Below, piece by piece: positions 18,239 through 28,938 of a stretch of DNA of 64,000 nucleotides; within the stretch, counting starts at the first letter, position 1; each line of letters opens with the position of its first letter. This stretch comes from G965277745 sp965277745 (GTDB lineage: Bacteria > Pseudomonadota > Gammaproteobacteria > Cardiobacteriales > Cardiobacteriaceae), in the NCBI GenBank assembly GCA_965277745.1, contig OZ255837.1:1798001-1862000 (forward strand), in the 5' to 3' direction. The position numbers were made by a program, and so were the translations under genes. Under the pieces are notes generated by a model. The model was not told the DNA's origin, did not search any database, and was given only the letters and a program-made list of their open reading frames with translations.

Positions 18239-18995
18239 TACACTTAAGCCTGCCATTGAAAATGTCTGGATTGCCATCTCCTTTCCGGAGGCCGCCCTGC
18301 TGGGTAAACGGGTTCCCAAAAAGCAATTTCTTGAAAGTGGAGAGCTTGTCGCCAGCGATAAAAAGCTATTCCGAGAAAACGTGAAAACCGTGTACTGGGA
18401 ATACACCCTGAAGCCTTCGACCTGCCCGGTTCTTCCTTACAGAGACAATGAGCGGGAATACCTTGAGGTGGCGGTTTTGCAGGTCGAAATGAATTCCCAG
18501 AAAGGCCACAAACGAATTGCCGAGATCATCCACCGGGTTATTCCGTATCCATTGATGCTGGGCTTCTACACCGAAAGCGGGGATATCGCCCTGAGCGTTG
18601 CTCCCAAGCGTTTCAGTCAGGCCGAACATGGAGCTTTTGTTGCCGAGCGTTTCTACACCACCGGCTGGATGAATTGCGAGGCATTGAAGACCCAAGAAGC
18701 CGCCTTTATCGCATCACTTGCGTGGGACAGTATGCCGCTTCAGACCTACGGCACTTTATACAATGCCTGGACGGATCGGTTTACTGGATACGAATGCTCG
18801 GTGTTATCCGGGGCCTTTACGATCGGCAAAGCCGGAGACCGTTTGGAACAGCTGACGCGGTGCCGGGAAATTGAATCAAGAATATCGGAGCTGCGCGGGC
18901 AGCTGAAGAAAGCGGCTTTTAACCGGCAGGTGGAGCTGAATACACAAATCAAGAAATTTGAACAAGAGCTCCAGCAACTGGCTGCGAGCCTGTAA
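18231..18995 (+). CDS. DUF4391 domain protein
   Basis: A 254-residue protein that I recognise as DUF4391, a family of unknown biochemistry usually found beside type III-like methylases and helicases. It has an ENVKTVYWEYTLKPSTCPV block, EYLEVAVLQVEMN, and an IIHRVIPYPLMLGFY block, followed by a C-terminal coiled coil (about 215-254). The start ATG is preceded by GGAGG and overlaps the helicase stop. A bridging or adaptor role between helicase and Mod/Res is plausible from context and from the coiled coil, but unproven. Confidence 0.75.
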   Translation: MTDTLKPAIENVWIAISFPEAALLGKRVPKKQFLESGELVASDKKLFRENVKTVYWEYTLKPSTCPVLPYRDNEREYLEVAVLQVEMNSQKGHKRIAEIIHRVIPYPLMLGFYTESGDIALSVAPKRFSQAEHGAFVAERFYTTGWMNCEALKTQEAAFIASLAWDSMPLQTYGTLYNAWTDRFTGYECSVLSGAFTIGKAGDRLEQLTRCREIESRISELRGQLKKAAFNRQVELNTQIKKFEQELQQLAASL

Positions 18996-20136
18996 TAAGA
19001 GAGGTTTAATCATGGAAAAAATGGATGGTAAAACAATGGACATCGTAGCCGAAAACGTTGGCAAGCTGAAGGAGCTATTTCCGGAAACATTCACCGAAGG
19101 CAAGGTGGACTTTGAAGCCCTGAAGGAAGTGCTCGGCACGTTTGTGGACGACCGCGATGAACGCTACAGCTTTACATGGAACGGCAAGGGCAAAGCCCGG
19201 ATGATCGCCCAGACGCCCAGCACTGGAACTTTGCGCCCGTGCAAGGAAGAATCAGTAGATTGGGATACCACGAAAAACGTCTTTATTGAGGGAGACAATC
19301 TTGAAGTCCTCAAGCTCCTGCAGAAAAGCTATCACAAGAAAGTGAAGATGATCTATATCGATCCACCTTACAACACTGGTAAAGATTTTGTGTACAAGGA
19401 TAACTTCAAGGACAACATCAAAAACTATAAAGAGATCACCGGTCAGGTGGATGGTGACGGCCGAAACCTCTCAAACAACCCGGAAACCAGTGGACGATAC
19501 CATACTGATTGGTTGAATATGATGTATCCACGTCTGAAGCTTGCCCGGAATCTGCTGAAGGATGATGGGGTTATTTTTATATCTATTGACGAGGTTGAAC
19601 AATCAAACCTAAAAAAAATATGTGACGAAATTTTTGGTGAAGAAAATTTTGTCAACAACCTCATTTGGCAGTCGAGAACATCCATTTCAGATGATCAGGA
19701 AATTTCTCTAAATCACAATCACACATTAGTTTATGCCAAAAAGCGGGAAGAACTTTTGTTCTATGGTGTTCCGCTTGATCCATCTGACTATTCAAATCCA
19801 GATAATGATCCAAGAGGACCTTGGAAGCTTGTACCAATTGATGCAAATAAGCCAGGTGGCGATACAAATTACGGCATCGTAAATCTCAATACTGGTCAAG
19901 AATATTTCCCGCCAAATGGTCGTAGCTGGGCCATAAATAAACAAGACTTTAATAAATTATTGGATGACGGACGAATTAAGTTTGGAATGTCAGACGATTC
20001 ATCTCCTAAAAAGAAACTCTATTATGAGGAAAGGATACTAAAAGGCGACACGAAAACGCCAAGCTCGATTCTCCTTGATGTCGGTTCTACTAAAACTGGG
20101 ACAAATGAATTGATGGGTCTTTTTGAAAACATGAAG

Positions 20137-21309
20137 TGTAAAGAATGAGACTTAATCTGACATTTTTGATAAAATCGAGTCAAAAGGAGTCAGATTATGA
20201 CGAATATTGAAATGAAGATAATCAAGCCCAAAGTTGGCCTTTTGGAGTTGGCAAAACAATTGGGTAGTGTGTCACAAGCATGCAAAACGATGGGCTACAG
20301 CCGAGATAGTTTTTATCGTTTTAAACGTTTATACGAAAATGGTGGTGAAGACGCGCTGCGAGAAATCAGCCGTAAGAAACCGGTGGTGAAGAATCGTGTT
20401 CCTGAGCATGTAGAACGTGCAGTAATTGATATAGCGATAGACAATCCTGCGCTAGGACAATTACGTGCCTCACAAGAGTTGTTAAAACGAGGCATTGTGG
20501 TGTCATCTGGTGGTGTTCGATCGATCTGGTTACGCCATGACCTTGAGACCATGAAAAAGCGCCTGAAAGCGTTGGAGTCTCGTTCGGCTCAAGAAGGTAT
20601 TTTACTGACCGAGGAACAGCTTGCAGCGCTTGAGAAAGCCAAATCGCAACGCGAAGCCCATGGAGAAATTCAAACGCACCACCCTGGATACCTTGGGGCA
20701 CAGGATACGTATTTTGTCGGTACCATGAAAGGTGTTGGGCGTATTTATCAGCAGACTTTTATTGATACCTATAGCAAAGCGGCTCTCGCAAAGCTCTATA
20801 TAGAGAAATCAGCGATCACAGCAGCTGATATGCTTAATGACCGGGTCATCCCATTTTTTGATGAATGCGAACTCCCCTTGTGTCGTATTCTTACCGACCG
20901 GGGCACTGAGTATTGTGGTAAAGTTGAGAGTCATGCCTATGAGCTTTATTTGGCTACTGAGAACGTTGATCACTCAAAGACCAAGGCCAATAGTCCTCAA
21001 ACGAACGGTATATGTGAGCGTTTTCATAGAACCATGAAAAATGAGTTTTATGATATAGCCTTTCGTAAGAAGATTTATCGTTCGCTAGATGAACTGCAAG
21101 TTGACGTTGATCACTGGATCAGTAAATATAATGAACAGCGTCCACATAGTGGTAAGCACTGTTATGGTAAAACACCGATGCAGACATTTCGTGAGGCAAA
21201 GCATTTGGCGCTAGAAAAACAAATTCCTAGTGTCGAATTATCTGACAATAACACTCAACGGACAGTTGTTGTTTGATAATGTCTGTCAGATTAAGTTTTG
21301 ATTTCTACA
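20137..21309 (+). mobile_element. IS481-family insertion sequence, copy A (1173 bp, intact)
   Basis: The element begins TGTAAAGAATGAGACTTAAT and ends ...TTAAGTTTTGATTTCTACA. The ends are imperfect inverted repeats sharing ACTTAATCTGACA. It is flanked by the 7-bp direct repeat CATGAAG (20130-20136 and 21310-21316; 8 bp if the terminal A is counted). Inserted inside mod in the sense direction. Nearly identical to copy B at 30927-32099, which lies in inverted orientation. Confidence 0.93.
20197..21276 (+). CDS. IS481-family transposase (copy A)
   Basis: A 359-residue DDE transposase with an N-terminal HTH (GLLELAKQLGSVSQACKTMGYSR) and a retroviral-integrase core: QDTYFVGTMK, then LTDRGTEYCG, then NSPQTNGICERFHRTMKNEF carrying the D, D and E positions. 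The C-terminal YNEQRPHSGKHCYGKTP block is standard for IS481/IS3-type cores. Intact frame, so probably active. It differs from copy B at only one residue seen, Ala versus Val in FYDIAFRKK. Confidence 0.93.
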   Translation: MTNIEMKIIKPKVGLLELAKQLGSVSQACKTMGYSRDSFYRFKRLYENGGEDALREISRKKPVVKNRVPEHVERAVIDIAIDNPALGQLRASQELLKRGIVVSSGGVRSIWLRHDLETMKKRLKALESRSAQEGILLTEEQLAALEKAKSQREAHGEIQTHHPGYLGAQDTYFVGTMKGVGRIYQQTFIDTYSKAALAKLYIEKSAITAADMLNDRVIPFFDECELPLCRILTDRGTEYCGKVESHAYELYLATENVDHSKTKANSPQTNGICERFHRTMKNEFYDIAFRKKIYRSLDELQVDVDHWISKYNEQRPHSGKHCYGKTPMQTFREAKHLALEKQIPSVELSDNNTQRTVVV

Positions 21310-22091
21310 CATGAAGCTTTTTGATTATCCAAAGCCAACAACACTACTTAGTCGACTTTTGAGCTTTGGCTGTTCGAAAGATAGCGATGACATCATACTG
21401 GATTTTTTTGCCGGTTCTGGTTCTACTTCGCATGCATTATTGAAATATAACAAGGAGTATTCTGCCAACCATAAATTCATAAGTGTACAGCTCCCCGAAA
21501 ATCTTGAAGAACAAATTAAGACAGCATCTGGTTTAACATTAAAAACCGTCCAAAATTCCATAGCCTTCCTGAAAAAAAGAGATAGGCCACTGGTTTTGAC
21601 CGAGATAAGCAAAGAACGCATCTGTCGGGCGGCTGCCAAGATCAAAGAAGAAAATCCCGATTACCACGGCGATCTTGGCTTCAAGGTCTTCAAGCTCGAC
21701 TCCACCAATATCAAGCCATGGGAAGTGGACTTTGATATGACGGAGCGCACCCTCGAAGACTTTATTTCCAATATCAAAACCGACCGCCGTGAGGAAGATG
21801 TCCTTTACGAGATCCTGCTTAAGTACGGACTCGACTTGACCCTGCCTATCACTGAACACGCTATCGCCGGACAAAAGGTGTTCGATATCGGTATGGGGGC
21901 GCTCATTATCTGTCTTGCAGATGCCATCTCTCTCGAAGTGGTCGAAGGCATTGCCAAGCTGAAGGATGAGCTTAATCCGGAAATCATGCGCGTGGTATTC
22001 AAGGACTCCGGGTTCAAAGATGACGTGGTCAAAACCAATGCGGTTCAGATTCTCAAACAGGCTGGCATTGTCGATGTAAGGAGCTTGTAAG

Positions 22092-25088
22092 ATGAAGATA
22101 CAATTTGATCCGAATCTGGACTTCCAGAAACAGGCCATAGAATCCGTTGCCGGAGTGTTTGAGGGGCAGGAAATTTGCCGGACCAATTTTACCGTGGCTC
22201 CGCTGCAGTACACGACCCAACAGGTCATTCCCGGCATGGAAAATAATCTGGGTATTGGAAACCGCTTAAAGCTGCTGGATGAGGACATCCACAAAAATAT
22301 TCGCAAGATACAGCTGCAGAACGGGCTGGCTCCTTCCGAGAAAATGGACTCCATGGATTTTACCGTGGAGATGGAGACCGGAACCGGAAAGACCTATGTC
22401 TATCTGCGCTCCATCTTTGAAATGAATCGGCTCTACGGCTTCACCAAATTCATCATTGTGGTGCCGTCCATCGCGATCAAGGAAGGGGTTGCCAAGTCTT
22501 TAGAGATTACTGCCGAGCATTTTAAAGAGCTCTATGAAAATGTGACTTTTGATGCGTTTGTCTACGACTCCAGCAAGCTTTCCGACGTGAGAAACTTTGC
22601 CACCAGTCCGGACATTCAGATCATGGTGATCAATATCGATGCTTTCCGAAAAAGCTTCACCGACCCGGAAAAGGAGAACAAGGCCAACATTATCCACCGA
22701 TCCCATGACCGGATGACAGGGGCCAAGCCGATTGAATACATTCAGGAAACCAACCCTATTGTTATCGTGGATGAGCCGCAGAGCGTAGACACCACGTCAA
22801 AGAGTAAAGAGGCTATTCGATCACTCAATCCGCTTTGCACTCTTCGTTACTCCGCTACTCATATCGACAAGCATCACATGCTTTACAAGCTGGATTCGGT
22901 TGATGCCTATGAACAGAAACTGGTCAAGCAGATTGAAGTTGCCGGAGTTGAAGTCAAAGACGGCCACAACAAAGCCTATATAAAGCTCTTGAGCGCGAAC
23001 AACAAGAAGAGTCCGATCACCGCTAAAATCGAGATCGATTGCCGCATGAAGAATGGCAACATCAAACGAAAATCCGTGGTGGTCTCAAGCGGCGCTGATC
23101 TGCGGGATGCAAAATACAGCGGCGACCGTGAGATTTACGATGGCTACATCATCGAAGATATCTATTGCGAAAAAGGCAATGAATACATCAGTTTCACCAG
23201 CAAACCGGAGATCCTAAAACTGGGTCAGGCTATCGGCGAGGTCGACCCGGATGAATACAAGCGCCTTCAGATTCGCAAGACCATTGAGGAGCATCTGGAT
23301 AAAGAGATGCGCCTGCGTCCTCAGGGCATCAAGGTCCTCAGCCTGTTTTTCATCGACAAGGTGGCCAATTACCGCTGGTACGACGAGGACGGCAATCCGC
23401 AAAAGGGAAAATTCGCTCTGATGTTTGAAGAGGAGTATGCCCGGGCAATCCGCAAACCTAAATACAGCACCCTCTTTGAAGGGGCCGACTTGGATACAGT
23501 GGCTGCCGGTGTGCATAACGGGTATTTTGCCGTCGATAAAAAGAAAGACGCTACCGGCAACGAAATGCTGAAGGATGCCTCTGGCAATACTGCAGCGGAT
23601 GAGAGCGCCTATAACCTGATCATGAAGGAGAAAGAGAAGCTGCTCAGCTTTGACTCAAAGCTGAAGTTTATTTTCTCCCACTCCGCTCTGAAAGAAGGCT
23701 GGGACAACCCCAACGTATTCCAGATCTGTACGCTCAACGAGACCAATTCCGTTATCAAGAAACGGCAGGAAATTGGCCGTGGTCTGCGTATATGTGTCAA
23801 TCAGGATGGTGAGCGGGTCCATGGTTTTGAGGTCAACACCCTCACGGTTATGGCCAACGAGTCCTATGAAAAATTTGCCGAGCAACTGCAGAAAGAGATT
23901 GAGCAGGAAGAAGGCATTAAATTCGGCGTGGTTGAAGAGCACCTGTTTGCCAACATCGTTGTTCCGGTTGACGACTACAACAATGAATACCTTGGTGTCG
24001 ATGCCTCCAAAAAACTGTGGGATCACCTGAAAACCACTGGTTACATTGACACCAAAGGCAAAGTTCAAGACTCCTTGAAAACAGCCTTGAAAAGCGGCGA
24101 GCTGGAACTGCCAGAGGAATTCAAAGAGCACGCCCCGCAAATTGCTGCTGTGCTGAAGAAAGTGTCCGGCAATCTCAATATCAAGAACCGTGACGACAAG
24201 AAGAAGGTGTCGCTGAATAAGGCCGTATTTCTAAGCCCGGAGTTCAAGGAGCTATGGGACCGGATCAAATACAAAACCACCTTTAGAGTGGATTTTGATG
24301 TGCAGGCACTTGCCAAACAATGCGCTAAAGAGATCAAGGCGAATCTGCAGGTGGGCAAAGCCAGGTTTATTTATCGAAAGGCCAAAGCCGAGATTGATCG
24401 TGGCGGCGTTCACGTAGAACAGGTTCAGGAAACAGCCAGTGTCTACGAGTCACAATCTTTCGAGCTCCCGGATCTGATCACTTATCTGCAAAACGAAACC
24501 AACCTGACACGCCGGACAATCGTTAAGATTATCAACGACAGTGGCTGCCTTAAGTTATTCAAAGATAACCCCCAGAAATTCATCGAGCAGGTATCGACCA
24601 TCATTCAGCACCAGATGCGTCTCTTTGTGGTGGACGGGATTAAGTATCACAAGATCGGGGATGAACATTTTTACGCTCAGGAACTGTTCAGCGACAACGA
24701 GCTGTTTGGCTACCTGCAGAAAAACATGGTCGAAAGCCAGAAGTCGGTCTTTGACCATGTGGTTTACGATTCCGATGTAGAGTTGGAGTTTGCCACTGCC
24801 TTTGAACGAAGCGATGACATCAAGCTCTACGCCAAGCTCCCGGACTGGTTCAAAATTGACACGCCTCTGGGCACCTACAATCCGGACTGGGCTGTATTAA
24901 TTGAGGTGGATGGCAAAGAGAAACTCTACTTTGTCGTTGAGACCAAAAGCACCTTATTCACCGATGCGCTACGCCCAACTGAAAAGGCCAAAATCGCATG
25001 CGGCAAGGAACACTTCAAAGCTCTGGGCAAAGAGGTTGAGTTCGCTGTTACAAATGCGTTCGAGGACTTTTCAGGGAAGTATGTTTAA
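22092..25088 (+). CDS. res: Type III restriction enzyme, Res subunit
   Basis: ATP-dependent restriction subunit that pairs with Mod. The 998-residue protein has an SF2 helicase core (METGTGKTYVYLRS near 93, IVIVDEPQSVD near 226, RQEIGRGLRICVN near 558) and a C-terminal PD-(D/E)XK nuclease: the PDW of YNPDWAVLIEVDG near 930 with VVETKS near 952. The frame is intact. It begins two bases after the mod stop. Because type III Res needs Mod for site recognition, the IS-split mod should leave it idle. It could still cut if Mod is supplied in trans or restored by excision. Confidence 0.92.
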   Translation: MKIQFDPNLDFQKQAIESVAGVFEGQEICRTNFTVAPLQYTTQQVIPGMENNLGIGNRLKLLDEDIHKNIRKIQLQNGLAPSEKMDSMDFTVEMETGTGKTYVYLRSIFEMNRLYGFTKFIIVVPSIAIKEGVAKSLEITAEHFKELYENVTFDAFVYDSSKLSDVRNFATSPDIQIMVINIDAFRKSFTDPEKENKANIIHRSHDRMTGAKPIEYIQETNPIVIVDEPQSVDTTSKSKEAIRSLNPLCTLRYSATHIDKHHMLYKLDSVDAYEQKLVKQIEVAGVEVKDGHNKAYIKLLSANNKKSPITAKIEIDCRMKNGNIKRKSVVVSSGADLRDAKYSGDREIYDGYIIEDIYCEKGNEYISFTSKPEILKLGQAIGEVDPDEYKRLQIRKTIEEHLDKEMRLRPQGIKVLSLFFIDKVANYRWYDEDGNPQKGKFALMFEEEYARAIRKPKYSTLFEGADLDTVAAGVHNGYFAVDKKKDATGNEMLKDASGNTAADESAYNLIMKEKEKLLSFDSKLKFIFSHSALKEGWDNPNVFQICTLNETNSVIKKRQEIGRGLRICVNQDGERVHGFEVNTLTVMANESYEKFAEQLQKEIEQEEGIKFGVVEEHLFANIVVPVDDYNNEYLGVDASKKLWDHLKTTGYIDTKGKVQDSLKTALKSGELELPEEFKEHAPQIAAVLKKVSGNLNIKNRDDKKKVSLNKAVFLSPEFKELWDRIKYKTTFRVDFDVQALAKQCAKEIKANLQVGKARFIYRKAKAEIDRGGVHVEQVQETASVYESQSFELPDLITYLQNETNLTRRTIVKIINDSGCLKLFKDNPQKFIEQVSTIIQHQMRLFVVDGIKYHKIGDEHFYAQELFSDNELFGYLQKNMVESQKSVFDHVVYDSDVELEFATAFERSDDIKLYAKLPDWFKIDTPLGTYNPDWAVLIEVDGKEKLYFVVETKSTLFTDALRPTEKAKIACGKEHFKALGKEVEFAVTNAFEDFSGKYV

Positions 25089-25108
25089 TCTAAAGGGAGA
25101 ATGGGCAG

Positions 25109-27694
25109 ATGGTTTCTTCAACAACAACGGAATGGTTAACACAACGACCAAAGTGGCTCCAAGTCGCCGCAAAACGCTTACTTGAATCCGGCAATCTGAA
25201 TGATGCAGCCATTTCTGATCTGGCGATATTATGTCAGCAGGAAGCCAATAAAGAGTTTCCTGATATAGATTGTAGCATCCCCGCTGGGGCTTTTGATGCG
25301 CATGATTCTGAAGAAATACGTTTATGTTCCATCAGCGAAATTGCCGGTGTAAACAAGCTGGCTCCTCGGACGCCACTTGATTTCGGTAAGAGCAATATTG
25401 CCGTTGTTTATGGGCATAATGGTTCAGGTAAATCCGGTTATGTGAGGCTCCTCAAGCATGTTTGCGGAGCCCGAGATTGTATCCGTGGTCAACTGCACAA
25501 CAATGTGTTTTCACCAGATGATACAGCGCAGAAAGCAAAGGTCTCGTTTCTTAAGAGCAGCACCCCGGCGGAACATGAATGGGCAGGCTCGGGAGTGTGT
25601 GACGACCTGTGCTCCGTTGATATTTTTGATACTTCGTTTGGCCGGGTGTTTATGGGGAGCGAAGACGAGGTCAGCTATGAACCTCCGGTTTTGTCATTTT
25701 TCAGCAGGCTAATTGATGTCTGTGAAAAAGTAGCGGCAAAACTCGATGCAGAGGCCGGAACACTAAAGTCAAAAATGCCGAGCATACCAAATGCTCTCCT
25801 CGGCTCCACCGGAGCGGCTTGGGTTGAAAAACTTAGCGCCAAAACAACAACTGATGACGTTGAGACCCATTGCTCTTTCTCACCGGAAAATGAAAAAGAA
25901 ATTGAGGATCTTCAAAAAAGAATTTCTGTGACATCCCCCGCTGACAAAGCGAAGCAATTCAGGACTAAAAAAAGCCACGCTGATGGCCTTGTTAAGGATG
26001 TACAGACTTACCTAAGCCAACTGTCTGATGAGAATTGCAAAAGGATCATAGCAGCAAAAAAGAAATCCATTCTGAAAAAATCAACCGCTGAAGCAGCGGC
26101 AAAAGACGTTTTCAGTGGCGCGAAACTCGAAGGTGTTGGATCTGATATCTGGAAAGAGCTATGGAGTGCCGCACGAAAATATTCGGAAGAAGTGGCATAC
26201 ACTGGACAAGAGTTTCCCCATGTTCAGGATGATTCTGTTTGTGTACTTTGCCATCAACCTTTATCCGAGGAAGCCAAACAACGGTTCACCTCTTTTGAAT
26301 CGTACATAAAAGGTCAAACACAAAAACAGGCTACAGAAGCAGCCAGAGAGGCCAAACAGGCTATCGATGCTCTGCCCGATATTCCCAGTCCCGAGGCGTT
26401 AAAAACAAAAATCGATGCTGCTGGCATTGAGGATCAGGATATTGTCAAGGCGCTGAATGATACCGTCACTGCTCTTCAAGACAGAAAATCAAAAGTACCA
26501 TCACTTGACTCAGAAGATGCCTTGGGGGCCGCCAGCCAGTCTTCTGAATGGATTGAAGGAATTCAAAAAATCTCAAAAGGCTATGAGGACAGCGCCAAGA
26601 AATTCGAGGAAGATGCTGAAAAGGATAATCGCGTTGAGCTGCAGTCTCAATTAAAGAACCTCCAGTCAAAGAAGTGGTTCGCTGAACAGAAAACTGCGAT
26701 TCAGAAAGAGCTAAATCGCCTGCAGTCACTCGAACGACTTCAGGAAGCTAAAAAGAAAACCAACTCCAGAGCCTTATCCACGAAAAAGGGAGAGTTGGCA
26801 GAGACACTTATTACGGATGCTTTTGTTCAGCGGTTTAACGACGAGCTCAAAGCCTTAGGGGCATCTCGACTCAAGGTAAAGCTAATCAAATCCAAGGTTT
26901 CAAAAGGCAAGGTCCTCCACACACTTCAGCTGGACGGAGCCGCCCACAACCTGAATGAAGTTCTAAGTGAAGGTGAGAATCGTATCGTATCAATTGCGGC
27001 GTTTCTTGCTGATGTTACAGGCAGAACCTATCCGGCTCCATTTGTATTTGATGACCCTATCTCATCACTTGATCAGGATTATGAAGAGGCGGTCGTTCAA
27101 CGTCTCTGCGCAATAGCCTCCGAAAGACAAGTTATCATATTCACCCATCGCCTTTCACTTTTAGGAATGGTTCAGGATTATGCTAAAAAGTTCAGCATTG
27201 AGCCTGAAATCATTTGTATTCGGGAAGAATCTTGGGGGACTGGGGAGCCGGGTGATACTCCGCTTTTCGCAAAAAAACCGGATAAGGCTCTCAACCAACT
27301 CATCAATGATCGACTTTCAAAAGCCAAGAAACTCCTGAATGAACACGGAAAAGAGGTTTATGAGCCCTATGCCAAGGCACTTTGCAGTGATTTTAGAATC
27401 CTTCTAGAACGTATGATTGAGTGCGAGTTGATCGCTGATGTTGTCCAGCGATAACGTCGGGCAATAAATACAATGGGAAAAATCGGCAACTTGGCCAAGA
27501 TATCAGAAACCGACTGCAAATACTTTGACGATTTGATGACCAAGTATTCGAGGTATGAACATTCCCAGCCTCTTGAAGCACCAGTTCCACTGCCGGCACC
27601 AGATGAGCTTGAAACTGACTTTACTGCCTTAAAAGATTGGCAGGCAGAATTCAAAAAGAGACCTTTGACGCCAGGTATACAGGAGGTTCAATGA
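25109..27694 (+). pseudogene. SMC-type ATPase of the AAA_13 (PrrC/RloC-like) group with an in-frame stop
   Basis: ABC/SMC-like ATPase. Walker A VVYGHNGSGKSGYVRLL is near residue 104, a Rad50-like zinc hook CVLCHQP near 378 sits between long coiled coils, the ABC signature LSEGENR is near 620, Walker B FVFDDPISSLD near 647 and the H-loop IIFTHR near 677. PrrC and RloC proteins with this layout guard restriction systems and cut tRNA anticodons when restriction is blocked. The frame stops at TAA 27452-27454 (781 aa) but resumes in frame for 80 more codons to 27694. There the stop overlaps the sbcD ATG, so the full protein was about 861 aa. A nuclease role for the C-terminus (R-x3-E near 763, a His beyond the stop) is speculative. 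Confidence 0.8.
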
Positions 27695-28929
27695 GAATGC
27701 TCCACACATCAGACTGGCATTTAGGCCGCTCACTTTACGGCCGGAAACGCTATGAGGAGTTCACTGCGTTTCTGGATTGGCTGGCTCAGACCATCGAAGA
27801 TGAAAAGGTCGATGCCCTGCTGGTTGCCGGTGATGTGTTCGATACCAGCACGCCCAGCAACCGGGCGCAGGAGCTCTATTATCGTTTCCTCTGCCGGGTG
27901 GCTGCATCCTGCTGCCGTCATGTTGTGGTCGTTGCCGGGAACCACGATTCGCCGTCATTTCTGAATGCCCCGAAGGAGCTGCTTCGGGCGCTGAATGTAT
28001 ATGTGGTCGGCTCGATGACCGACGCCTTGGAGGACGAGGTTTTTGTTCTTCACGCAGATGATAAGCCGGAAGCCATTGTCTGCGCTGTTCCTTATTTACG
28101 GGACAAGGATATTCGGACGGTCGAGCCGGGAGAAACAATCGACGATAAAAACGCCAAGCTCATTGAAGGGCTGAAAAACCATTACGCCGATGTCTGTGCC
28201 ATTGCCGAACAGAAACGAGCCGAATTCAAAACTGCCGGGCATGATGGTGTTCCCATTGTTGCCATGGGCCATCTCTTTACCGCAGGCGGTAAGACCGTTG
28301 ACGGTGATGGTGTCCGGGAGCTTTATGTGGGATCGCTGGCGCATGTCGGCGAGGAGGTGTTCCCATCGTCAATCGATTATCTGGCCCTTGGCCATCTGCA
28401 TGTCCCTCAGGCGGTCGGCAGCGCGGAACACATCCGTTACTGTGGTTCGCCCATCCCGATGGGCTATGGCGAAGCGTCTCAGGAAAAGAAGGTCGTGCTT
28501 GTTGAATTCAATAGCATCACGCCAGATATCCAAGAGCTCCCTGTACCGTGTTTTCAGGAGCTGGTTCGTATTGTCGGATCGCTGGATGCTATTCATGCGA
28601 AGCTGGAGGCGCTCAAAAAAGAAGAAAGCGCTGCATGGCTTGAGATTGAATACACTGGCAGCGACATCATCGGCAACCTGCGCGAGATGCTTGACGAAGC
28701 TATGGCCGACTCAGCCATGGAAATCCGCCGGATCAAAAACCGGCGTGTCATGGACCGTGTGATCAGTACGGTCGCGGAAGATGAAACCCTCGATGATCTG
28801 GATGCCGGAGATGTTTTCACCCGCTGTCTGGATGTCTTTGAGGTGCCCGATGAAGACCGTGAGGAACTGACGGTCTCCTACAACGAAATAATCAAGTCTC
28901 TCCATGAAGAAGACGTTAATGCGGAATAG
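27691..28929 (+). CDS. sbcD: Exonuclease SbcD (Mre11-like subunit)
   Basis: A 412-residue calcineurin-like nuclease, partner of SbcC in an end-processing and hairpin-opening complex. Metal-binding motifs are all present: SDWHLGRS (residues 7-14), AGDVFDTS near 46, GNHDSPS near 84, MGHLF near 192 and GHLHVPQ near 234. ATG 27691 has AGGAGG upstream and overlaps the stop of the preceding ATPase gene, so it belongs to the restriction operon rather than being the usual chromosomal sbcD. The frame is intact, but the partner SbcC is truncated. Confidence 0.92.
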   Translation: MRMLHTSDWHLGRSLYGRKRYEEFTAFLDWLAQTIEDEKVDALLVAGDVFDTSTPSNRAQELYYRFLCRVAASCCRHVVVVAGNHDSPSFLNAPKELLRALNVYVVGSMTDALEDEVFVLHADDKPEAIVCAVPYLRDKDIRTVEPGETIDDKNAKLIEGLKNHYADVCAIAEQKRAEFKTAGHDGVPIVAMGHLFTAGGKTVDGDGVRELYVGSLAHVGEEVFPSSIDYLALGHLHVPQAVGSAEHIRYCGSPIPMGYGEASQEKKVVLVEFNSITPDIQELPVPCFQELVRIVGSLDAIHAKLEALKKEESAAWLEIEYTGSDIIGNLREMLDEAMADSAMEIRRIKNRRVMDRVISTVAEDETLDDLDAGDVFTRCLDVFEVPDEDREELTVSYNEIIKSLHEEDVNAE

Positions 28930-28938
28930 AGAGGCTAC

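Larger units (their letters stand above)
19012..22090 (+). pseudogene. mod: Type III modification methylase (Mod), interrupted by an IS481-family element
   Basis: Adenine-N6 methyltransferase subunit of a type III restriction-modification system; Mod also recognises the DNA site for Res. The motif order is the beta class: IYIDPPYNTGKDFVYKDNF (DPPY, near residue 117) comes first and ILDFFAGSGSTSHALL (AdoMet motif I) later. The element at 20137-21309 splits the gene after codon 375, leaving the AdoMet motif and the C-terminal third downstream. Removing the element with one copy of the 7-bp duplication CATGAAG restores a single 632-residue frame (LFENMK joined to LFDYPK). As it stands, the first part gives a 396-aa truncated product. 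SD AAGAGAGG precedes ATG 19012. Confidence 0.92.
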
